The translations under genes and the position numbers were made by a program. A model generated the notes under the pieces. The model saw only the letters and a program-made list of their open reading frames with translations, made no database searches and had not been told where the DNA came from. A DNA stretch of 32,678 nucleotides from Clostridiaceae bacterium (GTDB lineage: Bacteria; Bacillota; Clostridia; Peptostreptococcales; Peptostreptococcaceae): NCBI GenBank assembly GCA_902362365.1, contig CABIVQ010000038.1, positions 1 to 32,678 on the forward strand, given 5' to 3'. Below, piece by piece: positions 24,527-32,325 of the stretch (its first letter is position 1; the number at the start of each line of letters is the position of its first letter).

Positions 24527-25546
24527 TTATATCTTTGCAAAATTACATGCAGGATAAGTACATGTATCACATTGCATACAAAGTCCACCATGACCATAAG
24601 CTGCTATATCAGCTTTAGTTAATCTTTCATTAACTAATAACCTAGGCAATATTACATCAAATACTGTAGTCTTGTTATACATTGCACATCCTGGGATCCC
24701 CATTATAGGTACTTCATTATAATAAGCAAGTAAAAACATCGCCCCTGGAAGAATTGGTGAACCATAAGTAACTAACTCTGCACCACATTCTTTTATTGCT
24801 GTTGGTGTAACATCATCAGGGTCAACACTCATTCCTCCAGTACAGCATATAAGCTCCGCACCTTCATTAACAAACTTTTGTATTGCTTCTTTTATTACTT
24901 CTTTATCATCTGGACATATAATTTGTCCAATTATTTCACAATTATATTTCCCTACTTTACCTTCTATCACTGGTCCAAATTTATCCACTATTCTTTTATG
25001 ATAAATTTCATTACCCGTTGTTACTATACCTACTTTCTTAGGTTTAAAAGGGAGAACACTCACAATCTTATTTTCTCCAACTACTTTTTTAGCTTCTTCT
25101 AGTTTTTCTTCTTCAATTAACAAAGGTATCACCCTTGTTCCTGCTACCTTAGTTCCTTTTTTAACTTCAAAGTTATTATGAAGAGTTGCCATCATTATAT
25201 CATCTATAGAATTTAACTTTAATAAAGTATCTACATCTATTTTTAATAAACCATCTATACCTGCTATAAAATCTATTTTACCTTCTTTTATTTCACTAAA
25301 CTCTAAATTTTCTCCTGCTGCTATATCCTTTAAAAATATAGCACCATCATTTTCATGAATCATACCTTCTACAGCTTCCCATACATATAAATTATCTTTC
25401 CCTAAAGATAATAAAACCGGTATATCTTCTTCTTTTACAACATGCCCTTTTTTAAACTTTCTTCCTTTAAATTGCCCTGGCAATATTTGAGTAATATCAT
25501 GGCATAATACCTGACCTACTGCATCTACTGTTTTTATTTGTTTCAT
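24527..25546 (-). CDS. MoeA/MogA-like molybdopterin-binding protein with a C-terminal Cys cluster
   Basis: A 339-aa cytoplasmic protein whose residues about 170-310 form the MoCF (MoaB/Mog/MoeA) molybdopterin-binding domain: TTGNEI, CCTGGMSVDPDDVTPTAI, GSPILPGAMFLL, GIPGCAMYNKTT. The N-terminal 160 residues resemble MoeA domains. The C-terminal 17 residues contain CMQCDTCTYPAC (Cys 323, 326, 329, 334), a likely metal or Fe-S site absent from housekeeping MoeA. It starts 4 bp after the nucleotidyltransferase gene with an AAGGAG site. With YqeC and the MocA-like protein it should mature molybdenum cofactor for a (possibly selenium-dependent) molybdenum hydroxylase such as a xanthine dehydrogenase. 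The hydroxylase itself is not in the window. Confidence 0.85.
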   Translation of the reverse strand: MKQIKTVDAVGQVLCHDITQILPGQFKGRKFKKGHVVKEEDIPVLLSLGKDNLYVWEAVEGMIHENDGAIFLKDIAAGENLEFSEIKEGKIDFIAGIDGLLKIDVDTLLKLNSIDDIMMATLHNNFEVKKGTKVAGTRVIPLLIEEEKLEEAKKVVGENKIVSVLPFKPKKVGIVTTGNEIYHKRIVDKFGPVIEGKVGKYNCEIIGQIICPDDKEVIKEAIQKFVNEGAELICCTGGMSVDPDDVTPTAIKECGAELVTYGSPILPGAMFLLAYYNEVPIMGIPGCAMYNKTTVFDVILPRLLVNERLTKADIAAYGHGGLCMQCDTCTYPACNFAKI

Positions 25547-25550
25547 ACTC

Positions 25551-26117
25551 TTACTCTCCTTTTATCTTTTCATAATCCTCTTTAGTATCTATATCAAATA
25601 ACATTTCTTCATCTACATCTACAGATATAACTTGATTACTATTATTTATTACCTTTTTCCCCTTTTCATCACCATTTAATAATAATAGATCATTCTTCTT
25701 ATCATAAGGAAATATCACTGGGTTACCGCATCTATTTTCGTATTTCGGTATTACTATATTATCTTTATTTTTTTCAAAGCTGTCTATTAGCTTATTTATA
25801 TACTTTATACTTACTTTAGGTTGGTCACCTACAAAAAACATAAAACCATCACATTTTGTACTACTTTTTAATCCTAATTTTATTGATTCACTTTGTCCTA
25901 TCTCTGAGTTATTATTTTTGATTAGTTTAAATTCATATTTTTCACCTATTTTAAGAACCTCATCATATTGGCTAACCAATATTACTTCATTAAACTTACA
26001 TTTACTTACTTCTCTTATCACATGCTCTACTACAGGTATTTCTTTATATTTTAATAGTAATTTATTCTCACCCATTCTCTTTGATAAACCCGATGCCATT
26101 ATTATTGCATTAACCAT
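25551..26117 (-). CDS. MobA/MocA-like molybdenum cofactor nucleotidyltransferase
   Basis: A 188-aa NTP-transferase of the MobA-like family that attaches a nucleotide (CMP in MocA, GMP in MobA) to molybdopterin. The N-terminal GTP/CTP-binding signature ASGLSKRMGENKLLL (8-22) is clear, followed by VGDQPKVS near 93, the metal-binding Asp loop, and RCGNPVIFP. The short length fits the MocA/YgfJ type found with molybdenum hydroxylases rather than MobA of DMSO-reductase-type enzymes. It lies 17 bp downstream of yqeC and 4 bp upstream of the MoeA-like gene. Confidence 0.88.
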   Translation of the reverse strand: MVNAIIMASGLSKRMGENKLLLKYKEIPVVEHVIREVSKCKFNEVILVSQYDEVLKIGEKYEFKLIKNNNSEIGQSESIKLGLKSSTKCDGFMFFVGDQPKVSIKYINKLIDSFEKNKDNIVIPKYENRCGNPVIFPYDKKNDLLLLNGDEKGKKVINNSNQVISVDVDEEMLFDIDTKEDYEKIKGE

Positions 26118-26134
26118 ATATCATCCTACCTTTA

Positions 26135-26851
26135 TCAACATTTTACACAAAAATTCTCCTTTATACTTCCATAAAATATACTAATATCAGAGTTTTCATA
26201 TTTTATAAGTTTAATTAGTTCTTTAGCAATATTTTTGTAATTTTCATTTTCTACTTTATTAATAAAAAGAACTTTATCCTTAGTAGCATTTTTAAAAAGT
26301 CCATCTTTATGTAATATCATATTCTTTAAATGAAGAAGGCTAACTTTATCTTCATGTATATCAGTTATTTTTAAAAATTCCTTTAAGTTATGTATATTCT
26401 CACCCTTAATATCCATACCATAAGATGTTATATCTACAATACCTATGACTTTATTTGTTTTAGGATATACTACTGGTTCATAATCTCTCCATCCTTTTAG
26501 CTTCTTTTTCTTTGAACCATCTCCTTCTATAAGAATAAGTTCAAAATTATCTTCTATCTTATTTATTTCATAGAAGTCTAATCCAATTATCTTATTTTCA
26601 TGATTTATATACTTTCCCACTACAGTCACTCCACAAGAATTAATTGTAGGTAATTCTTTATCATGTTCAGTCATAAATAGATTATCATAAGTATTTTCAT
26701 TTAATAAATATATTTTAGTTGTTGTAGTTAAAAGCACCTTACATTTATCTCTATAATACTTAGCAAAATAATTTATAAAACTTGTCTTACCTCCTGCACC
26801 TACTACTGTTATAATCTTATCATTGGATTCTAACATTTCCATTAAAAGCAT
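26135..26851 (-). CDS. yqeC: YqeC-type selenium-dependent hydroxylase accessory protein
   Basis: A 238-aa protein of the YqeC family, a predicted nucleotide-binding protein associated with selenium-dependent molybdenum hydroxylases. A P-loop-like TVVGAGGKTSFI lies at 15-26, LLTTTTKIY near 40, LILIEGDGSKKKKLKGW near 105-121 and YEPVVYPKT near 123. It is the first gene of a three-gene operon, with an AGGTGAT site before ATG 26851. A start at the internal MEMLES is possible. The family link to selenium is known from genomic context; that this organism has such an enzyme is inference. Confidence 0.85.
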   Translation of the reverse strand: MLLMEMLESNDKIITVVGAGGKTSFINYFAKYYRDKCKVLLTTTTKIYLLNENTYDNLFMTEHDKELPTINSCGVTVVGKYINHENKIIGLDFYEINKIEDNFELILIEGDGSKKKKLKGWRDYEPVVYPKTNKVIGIVDITSYGMDIKGENIHNLKEFLKITDIHEDKVSLLHLKNMILHKDGLFKNATKDKVLFINKVENENYKNIAKELIKLIKYENSDISIFYGSIKENFCVKC

Positions 26852-26887
26852 TATATCACCTCATACTACTTAACTATATAATAACAT

Positions 26888-26927
26888 AAAAAAAGATATA
26901 CTAGAGTGTCTCTGTATATCTTTTTTT
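26888..26927. terminator. terminator of the queT-FtsZ-like operon
   Basis: The stem 26888-26900 with 26915-26927 has its outer part A/T-only and T tracts on both strands. It lies 31 bp after the FtsZ-like gene and before yqeC, separating the two operons. Confidence 0.8.
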
Positions 26928-26957
26928 ATATTTAATATTAATTTTATATAATTAAAT

Positions 26958-27683
26958 TTAGTTATATACTAATCCAAATTTAACTTCATCTTTACTGCTT
27001 TCTTTCATATATAATGAGAATATTATCTCATAAGTAGAAGCAGATTTTTCTTGTATTGCCGTTAAAACGTTGTGTAAGAATACTATTGCATTTTCACTGT
27101 TATTCATTTCTACAAATAGTATTCCTTTCTTTTCTATAAAATCACTTCCTACTTCTTTTATATTACTTATAAGTTCTTCTGCTATTTCTACTTCACTTTT
27201 ACTTGTGTCAAATTTATTGAATGAGTATTTTATCCCACCTTCACTTGCAAAAAGCTCTTTTAAGTCAGTTAAGTCTATACTTATCATACAGAAGTCAGAT
27301 ACAGCTTCTATCATAAGATTTATTATATTCATTATTTCATTACAGTTCTCTTCATTTATTAAGAATTCTTGATTTAATCCTAACTCTTCTTTATGTTCTT
27401 TTTCTGAAGAGTTTAAACCTATACTTAATACTCTTCTTTCTCCTGCCATAAATGATATTGCTTTTACTATGTCTACCGCTCTCTTATCTTCTGTTGAGTA
27501 AGTTAATAATAATATATCTACTCCATCTAATAATTGTCTAACATATTCTTTGTCTACATCTTGATTGATGTTTATTTTTTCAGTATCCACATTTTCTTTA
27601 ACTACACTATATATAGATTCTAGGTTGCTTATTCCTTCGTTACCTATTCCTATTATCTTTGCATTTTTATTTATGTTTTCCAT
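26958..27683 (-). CDS. degenerate FtsZ/tubulin-fold protein lacking the GTP-binding signature
   Basis: The 241-aa product can be followed along FtsZ by eye. AKIIGIGNEGISNLESI (8-24) matches the first strand and G-loop, where FtsZ has IGVGGGGNNAV. LLDGVDILLLTYSTED (51-66) matches the strand before the tubulin signature, but GGGTGTG is replaced by unrelated residues. ISIDLTDLKELFASEGG (134-150) matches the T7 loop NLDFADVKTIMSNKG, keeping both Asp but not Asn. GILFVEMNNSENA (187-199) and EIIFSLYMKESSKDEVKFGLV match the C-terminal domain. It is shorter than FtsZ (about 380 aa) and has no C-terminal tail. GTP binding is unlikely, so it may bind true FtsZ or do something else. It lies 47 bp downstream of queT with no terminator between. 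An AAGGAG site precedes the ATG. Confidence 0.65.
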   Translation of the reverse strand: MENINKNAKIIGIGNEGISNLESIYSVVKENVDTEKININQDVDKEYVRQLLDGVDILLLTYSTEDKRAVDIVKAISFMAGERRVLSIGLNSSEKEHKEELGLNQEFLINEENCNEIMNIINLMIEAVSDFCMISIDLTDLKELFASEGGIKYSFNKFDTSKSEVEIAEELISNIKEVGSDFIEKKGILFVEMNNSENAIVFLHNVLTAIQEKSASTYEIIFSLYMKESSKDEVKFGLVYN

Positions 27684-27730
27684 TGTACTTCTCCTTATGG
27701 TTCTCGTTTTAAAATTACCTTATTATTAAA

Positions 27731-28231
27731 TTAAAACATATTCTTTAAATATTTTCCATATTTATTATTGACAGCTTTAAATAAAGGTACACCTATTATA
27801 GTTATTACTACAAATTGTCCAAATCCAACTTGTAACATTGTAATAAATAATGGCATCCCAAAGAATATTTTTAATTGTACTGCTACTATTATAGCATTTA
27901 CAATTACTGGCCATAAAGATGCAGCATATACATAACTTTTCTTATCTTTCATATACTTTCCTGTTAGATACACTAAGTATACACTTATGAAAGTTGCTAT
28001 TGTTCCAAATATCATGTCAGGCACTCCGTACAATCCTAGTAAATTAGCTAAGAAGCATCCTATTGTAAGCCCGACTATATATTTTTTACTAAATAAAGGT
28101 AATAATGTCATTACTTCTGATAATCTAAATTGTATCGGTCCATAACTTACGAATGCTAGACTTAATGTTAAAGTCGCATATAAAGCAGCAACTATTGCAG
28201 TAGTTACTATTGATCTAGTCTTTTTTGTCAT
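27731..28231 (-). CDS. queT: QueT-family queuosine precursor transporter
   Basis: A 166-aa integral membrane protein of the QueT family, the substrate-binding (S) subunit of an ECF-type importer of preQ0/preQ1. It has about five to six hydrophobic helices, with the family stretch YGPIQFRLSEVMTLLPLF near residues 29-46 and VGLTIGCFLANLLGLYG after it. The upstream preQ1-I riboswitch independently supports the substrate. AGGAGG before the ATG fixes the start. The shared ECF energising module is not in this window. Expression should fall when preQ1 is plentiful. Confidence 0.93.
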   Translation of the reverse strand: MTKKTRSIVTTAIVAALYATLTLSLAFVSYGPIQFRLSEVMTLLPLFSKKYIVGLTIGCFLANLLGLYGVPDMIFGTIATFISVYLVYLTGKYMKDKKSYVYAASLWPVIVNAIIVAVQLKIFFGMPLFITMLQVGFGQFVVITIIGVPLFKAVNNKYGKYLKNMF

Positions 28232-28291
28232 ATGTTTCCTCCTATTGTTTACTTATATAATTAGAATCTCATTTGCTTAATTCTTTTATAC

Positions 28292-28320
28292 AATAAAAAA
28301 ACCGTAGATAATCTACGGTT
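28292..28320 (-). terminator. riboswitch-controlled terminator in the queT leader
   Basis: A perfect stem AACCGTAGA with TCTACGGTT (28320-28312 with 28308-28300, minus strand) and a 3-nt loop, followed by TTTTTT. It lies about 60 nt before the queT ATG, inside the leader. The first arm (ACCGUAG, 28319-28313) is complementary to the CUACGGU at 28363-28357 in the aptamer tail, giving an antiterminator alternative. Confidence 0.85.
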
Positions 28321-28357
28321 GTGCACAAATTTAGAACATTCATTAAAATGCAGGTTA

Positions 28358-28397
28358 CCGTAGTTTTATTTAGAGACAGGAGGTTTACGAACTGTCT
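28358..28397 (-). promoter_or_regulatory. preQ1-I riboswitch aptamer
   Basis: Minus-strand RNA: P1 AGACAG (28397-28392) pairs with CUGUCU (28379-28374). The 12-nt loop starts UUCGUAAACC, and the A-rich tail ends AAAACUACGG (28367-28358). Loop GUA (28388-28386) can pair with tail UAC (28362-28360), forming the compact H-type pseudoknot of preQ1-I aptamers; the UUC and A-rich tail match the known class. Ligand binding would lock up the tail needed for the antiterminator, so the terminator at 28320-28292 forms and queT is switched off. Confidence 0.82.
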
Positions 28398-28413
28398 TAT
28401 AGTTTTACATCCC

Positions 28414-28442
28414 ATTATATAATAAATCTTTTATAAACTCAA
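28414..28442 (-). promoter_or_regulatory. sigma-A promoter of queT
   Basis: The minus strand carries TTGAGT (28442-28437), a spacer of exactly 17 nt and TATAAT (28419-28414). Transcription would start about 10 nt before the riboswitch P1 stem. Confidence 0.75.
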
Positions 28443-28513
28443 TATAGTTATTTTTATAATTTTTTTAACATATTAATTAATGAGTATGTTAATACATATA
28501 CATAGGAGGTCGT

Positions 28514-28885
28514 ATGACTAAAAATAATAATACAAATTCCTCTTACAACATGTGTGACACTAGTAATTACTGTAATAACCTTGCTAATCAATTTAATTTT
28601 CTAGCAACTATTTATACTGCAATAATTTCACAAGAAATTGAAGATGATGAAGTTTTAGGTTTATTAGGTTCTTTTTTAATAGTACTTGGAGAACAAGTTT
28701 CCTTTGCATCAGAAACTCGTATTTTTTGTAAATCTCAGTTTGAAGAAGAAGAAAATAACCTTGAGGCAGATACTAATATAGCTGTAGAAGATATCTTTGA
28801 TAGAAGCGCATCTAAATCAAAACCGAAATCTAGATATAGAAAAATTCATAAAAGAATAAAAAAAAGAAAAACAAATAAAAAATAA
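28514..28885 (+). CDS. small hypothetical protein with a basic tail
   Basis: I do not recognise a family. The 123-aa product has three parts: a polar, Asn/Cys-containing N-terminus (MTKNNNTNSSYNMCDTSNYC); a hydrophobic helical centre (about 23-66, EDDEVLGLLGSFLIVLGEQVSF); and a Lys/Arg-rich tail (about 102-123, KPKSRYRKIHKRIKKRKTNKK) that could bind nucleic acid or a membrane surface. GGAGGT lies 5 bp upstream of the ATG, and a terminator overlaps the end. It is transcribed divergently from queT, with its own promoter region containing an imperfect dyad at 28468-28493. Monocistronic. Confidence 0.7.
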   Translation: MTKNNNTNSSYNMCDTSNYCNNLANQFNFLATIYTAIISQEIEDDEVLGLLGSFLIVLGEQVSFASETRIFCKSQFEEEENNLEADTNIAVEDIFDRSASKSKPKSRYRKIHKRIKKRKTNKK

Positions 28886-28925
28886 GACCTCTAGTCGTAT
28901 TTATACTAGAATTGGTCTTATTTTT
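28881..28925 (+). terminator. terminator of the basic-tail protein gene
   Basis: A stem of two blocks (28881-28889 with 28914-28922, and 28890-28895 with 28905-28910, separated by a 3-nt bulge) is followed by TTTTT on the plus strand. Confidence 0.8.
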
Positions 28926-29001
28926 AAGTTTGCTTATAATATATTACTAGTAGATTTAATTTTTGTATTTTTATATTGTCATTTTGTAAATTTATAATTA
29001 C

Positions 29002-29931
29002 TTATTCTCCATGTATATCTTTTAATTTTTCATTATCTAGTGTAGCATTTTTGTCATCATAAGCTGCTTTACTGAATATTTTTTCAGCTTCTTTTATATC
29101 TAATCCCTTTATATCCATTTTCTCAACTCTAGCCTCGCCTACTTTATCATTATATAATCCATATAAATAAGCTACAGCCTGTGGTAAAAAACCTAATAAT
29201 CTAGCTCCAACTGCGTCTGCTGCCACTGGATCTGTACTTGCGATTATAAGTCCTGGTGTATCTACGCTTTTTCCACTTGAAGGTCCTGTGCCTACCATCG
29301 CTTTATCACAACTTACGATTGCTAAATCTATAGGAACCTTGTTTGCAAAAGCTCTTATGAATCCATGTAAATCCTCATGTATCCCTGTATTTTTCTTAGG
29401 ATATCCATGTACTTCTGCTGGTGGCCATCCCATCGCTATATTCTTTATACTTGCCGTTATAGTTGCTTCTTCATGATTTTTAAGTTGAGTAAAGGAGATA
29501 ATTACATCTGCTTCATCTATAATTTTATTTATTGGAGTTGATTTTATTATATGATGATCTAGCTGTAAGTTAACGTATGGTCCATAATTTAAGTCTATAA
29601 ATTCTACGTTTTCTTCACTTATAACTTTATCATAACCTACTTTAGTCATTATATCTGGAGTTTTACCACCACCTGAACCTGTTGCTATGTATATTTTAGA
29701 TGGTTCTTTTGATTTCACATATTCTATAAGAGTTTTTAAAGTCTTTGGTCCTACTACTGCGCCTGTTTTTGGCCCCTTATCATTAACCCCGTTAGGAGTT
29801 ATAATTACTGTATCACCTTTTTCGATTACTTTATCTATTGGAAGCATATCTAAGGCCTTTTCTAAGGATTTACTTTCTGTAAATGCTTTAGTTATAGCAA
29901 CATATGGCTCTTTCACTTTACGACTTCTCAT
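29002..29931 (-). CDS. DUF362-domain protein
   Basis: A 309-aa cytoplasmic protein of the DUF362 family, whose members often carry ferredoxin domains; this one has none, and few cysteines. Recognisable parts are GDTVIITPNGVNDKGPKTGA (about 38-57), GSGGGKTPD, VIISFTQLKNHEEATITASIKN (about 137-158) and GLIIASTDPVAADAVGARLLG (about 226-246). The family's chemistry is not settled. The start follows AGGTGAT. It is divergent from nhaA with about 120 bp between, and I see no second gene in its transcript. Confidence 0.85.
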   Translation of the reverse strand: MRSRKVKEPYVAITKAFTESKSLEKALDMLPIDKVIEKGDTVIITPNGVNDKGPKTGAVVGPKTLKTLIEYVKSKEPSKIYIATGSGGGKTPDIMTKVGYDKVISEENVEFIDLNYGPYVNLQLDHHIIKSTPINKIIDEADVIISFTQLKNHEEATITASIKNIAMGWPPAEVHGYPKKNTGIHEDLHGFIRAFANKVPIDLAIVSCDKAMVGTGPSSGKSVDTPGLIIASTDPVAADAVGARLLGFLPQAVAYLYGLYNDKVGEARVEKMDIKGLDIKEAEKIFSKAAYDDKNATLDNEKLKDIHGE

Positions 29932-30050
29932 TCTATCACCTCTTTAAATAATATTTTTCTATATTTTAATTATTTGTAAATTCCTCATAATTACACCTTA
30001 ATAATCATAAATTTCATTAAGTATATTTTTAAAAGTTAGCAGGTGATTTT

Positions 30051-31253
30051 TTGCGTTTATTAAGAACTTATAGAAAACCAGTTCATTTGGAGGTACTTAC
30101 GAGTATATTACTTATATGTGCAACAGTATTAGCTTTAGTTGCATATAACAGCCCTTTTAGAAGTGTTTATAAATATATTTTTAATAAGATATACGTTACT
30201 CCTAATTTTTCTTTACATATGTTTATAAATGATTTTTTAATGGCAATATTTTTCTTGGTAGCTGGACTAGAAATCAAACATGAAATACTATATGGGAATC
30301 TATCTAGCTTTAAAAAAGCATCCTTTCCTGTTATAGCATCTTTTGGAGGAGTAGTTGTCCCTGCGATTATATTTTTTATATTTAATAAAAATACTCCCTT
30401 TTTGAATGGAATTTGTATTCCAATATCTACTGATATAGCTTTTTCTGTCGGTTTATTTTTATTATTCAGGAATAAATTAAATCCTTCTCTTAAGATATTT
30501 TTATTATCATTAGCTGTAGTCGATGATTTAATATCTATAGCTGCAATTGGCATAATCTATTCTTTAGATATTAATCTATTTTATCTCTCTATAGCTTTGA
30601 TATTCTTGATAGTATTATGTTTAGCTAACACCGTTTTTAAAGTTGAAAACATTACATATTATATTATCGGTGGAGTTTGCCTGTGGTACTTTATCCATTT
30701 AAGTGGTGTACATTCTACAATCAGTGGTATCCTTTTAACACTTGCTATTCCTTCTAAACCTAGGTTATATAATTTAAGTGTATTGGAAAGACTTCAACAT
30801 TTCTTAGTTCCCTTAAATAGTTTGGTTATCATTCCATTATTCGCTTTTGCTAATACTGGTGTGTCACTTGACTATAATTTAGATTTTTCTAATGCTACTT
30901 CATTATCTTTAGGAATTATTTTAGGTCTATGTATAGGTAAGCCTTTAGGGATTATGCTATTTTCCTATATCTCTTGTCTATTTGGAATTACTGAAAAACC
31001 TTCTTATATACGCTGGAACTCTGTTTTTTTAGTTTCTTTATTAGCAGGTGTTGGTTTTACTATGTCTATATTTGTTTCTGAAATTGCTTTTATTAGGGAT
31101 GCTGCTTTAATTAATATTGCTAAGATGTCTATACTTACATCCGCTGTGATTTCAATATGCTCTACTAGTATTGCTATTCATGTAAATAGCGTCTTCGAAA
31201 AAAGGCGTAATAAAAATAAATTCCATAAGTCGGATAAGTGGAATATTTCATGA
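30051..31253 (+). CDS. nhaA: Na+/H+ antiporter NhaA
   Basis: A 400-aa inner-membrane antiporter that expels Na+ in exchange for protons. About twelve hydrophobic segments are present. Family signatures include FFLVAGLEIKHEIL (about 67-80), ISTDIAFSVGLFLLF (about 127-141) and LAVVDDLISIAAIG (about 155-168), with the adjacent Asp pair that binds Na+. GVGFTMSIFVSEIAF lies near the C-terminal part. The start is a TTG at 30051 preceded by AGGTGA, giving MRLLRTYRK. Monocistronic; the stop is followed closely by a terminator. Confidence 0.95.
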   Translation: MRLLRTYRKPVHLEVLTSILLICATVLALVAYNSPFRSVYKYIFNKIYVTPNFSLHMFINDFLMAIFFLVAGLEIKHEILYGNLSSFKKASFPVIASFGGVVVPAIIFFIFNKNTPFLNGICIPISTDIAFSVGLFLLFRNKLNPSLKIFLLSLAVVDDLISIAAIGIIYSLDINLFYLSIALIFLIVLCLANTVFKVENITYYIIGGVCLWYFIHLSGVHSTISGILLTLAIPSKPRLYNLSVLERLQHFLVPLNSLVIIPLFAFANTGVSLDYNLDFSNATSLSLGIILGLCIGKPLGIMLFSYISCLFGITEKPSYIRWNSVFLVSLLAGVGFTMSIFVSEIAFIRDAALINIAKMSILTSAVISICSTSIAIHVNSVFEKRRNKNKFHKSDKWNIS

Positions 31254-31269
31254 TTACATATTAATATAA

Positions 31270-31304
31270 GGTAGATAGTCTCTTAAACTATCTACCCTTT
31301 CTTA
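31270..31304 (+). terminator. terminator of nhaA
   Basis: A perfect 10-bp stem (31270-31279 with 31287-31296) with a 7-nt loop and a T-rich tail. The hairpin can also serve the minus-strand small gene that ends at 31302. Confidence 0.8.
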
Positions 31305-31571
31305 TAAATTTTCTTCTACTTTATTATATAGTGCATTGAAAAACGATCTTAGATTTGTTTTGATATAGTTATAGCTGTTATCTGATGAGCTGTCACTAAG
31401 ATTATCGACCATATAATTAATTGCTCTTAGTAATCATTCTATTTGCATCGGCGTAAATGTTATTGGATCTAATATTTCTTCTTCATTTAATTCTATAGTT
31501 GCTTCTTTTAATAAACTTATAATATATTTTGTGTACATTTTTCCTGGCATTATTTGTTCTGAATATTTCAT
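31302..31571 (-). pseudogene. small gene of unknown function with an in-frame TGA
   Basis: The minus-strand frame from ATG 31571 (MKYSEQIMPGKMYTKYIISL) runs 45 codons to a TGA at 31434-31436, then continues in the same frame for 43 codons (LLRAINYMVDNLSDSS to LYNKVEENL) to a TAA at 31302-31304. Both halves look coding, so an 89-residue helical protein with one nonsense codon is likely; TGG (Trp) to TGA would do it. The ribosome site is weak (AAAGA). I see no sign of selenocysteine signals. I do not recognise the family. Confidence 0.5.
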
Positions 31572-31629
31572 TTTATCTTTAACGTTATTTGTATAAAAAA
31601 GATGTTATAGGATTATGAATTAGTTTTGA

Positions 31630-32007
31630 TTATTTTAATTTAATATTTACTATAGACTCTTTATCTATTTTACCACCTACATAAATCTCTACTAACTTAT
31701 CTATAATTTTTGCCTTTGTATTACTTTTAGGAATTTTAATATCTAAATACTTGCCTAGTATCAGTAAATTATCCTTTGTAAGTTTTGAATCTATAAGAAT
31801 AGACTTAGCGTCTTCTCTAGTCTTTGCAGTTCTAATTTTCTCATAAACAACGTTTACTTTAACGTTATTATCATTACTTTCTTTCAATTTATCTAATTTT
31901 ATATAAGTGAGTTTATACTCCCCATTAATTATTTTTTCTAAAGTTTGCTCATTCATCTTAGAAATAAACTTATAAATAATTTCAAATAAGTTCTTAGTAT
32001 TACTCAT
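31630..32007 (-). CDS. hypothetical protein with a SAP-like C-terminal domain
   Basis: A cytoplasmic protein of about 125 aa. The C-terminal 50 residues (SKLTKDNLLILGKYLDIKIP, then TKAKIIDKLVEIYVGGKI) have the helix-turn-helix-like pattern of SAP/LEM-type DNA-binding motifs, with the hydrophobic spacing and the K-x-x-I-I-D-x-I/L-V ending. The N-terminal part is helical. I chose the ATG at 32007 (MSNTKNLFEII) because AGGAGA lies 7-8 nt upstream; the longer start at 32022 overlaps that site. It follows the zinc-ribbon gene by about 25 bp and probably shares its transcript. Function unknown. Confidence 0.6.
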   Translation of the reverse strand: MSNTKNLFEIIYKFISKMNEQTLEKIINGEYKLTYIKLDKLKESNDNNVKVNVVYEKIRTAKTREDAKSILIDSKLTKDNLLILGKYLDIKIPKSNTKAKIIDKLVEIYVGGKIDKESIVNIKLK

Positions 32008-32032
32008 TATATCTCCTGTCATTATATAATAA

Positions 32033-32257
32033 TTATAAAATATTATCTTTTTGCAAATTTATTACTATCTTATTACATTGATTACAAAAATAAGCTTCTA
32101 CACTATTAGAACTAGACTTATCAGAAAGCTTAATTCCTTTAATAAATGGTGATAGAAATATTCCCTTATCTTTTTCTTGTGGTATCCATTTAATAGAATA
32201 TCTATCTCCATGTATAAACCCAGATTCCATATTTTTATTGCAATATGGACAAACCAT
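32033..32257 (-). CDS. zinc-ribbon protein, PF20097/DUF6487-like
   Basis: A 74-aa small protein has CPYCNKNMESGFIHG at the N-terminus and CNQCNKIV near the end, so four cysteines form a zinc ribbon. The IKWIP motif between them fits the DUF6487-like family of unknown function. No signal peptide. AGGGGGG lies before the ATG, which is well spaced. It is the first gene of a two-gene unit with the SAP-like protein, behind a good promoter. Confidence 0.75.
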   Translation of the reverse strand: MVCPYCNKNMESGFIHGDRYSIKWIPQEKDKGIFLSPFIKGIKLSDKSSSNSVEAYFCNQCNKIVINLQKDNIL

Positions 32258-32325
32258 ATAATCCCCCCTAAGTTTTACCTTGAAATTTGTCTATGATGTA
32301 CTTTATATTCCTCCCCAACACAATA

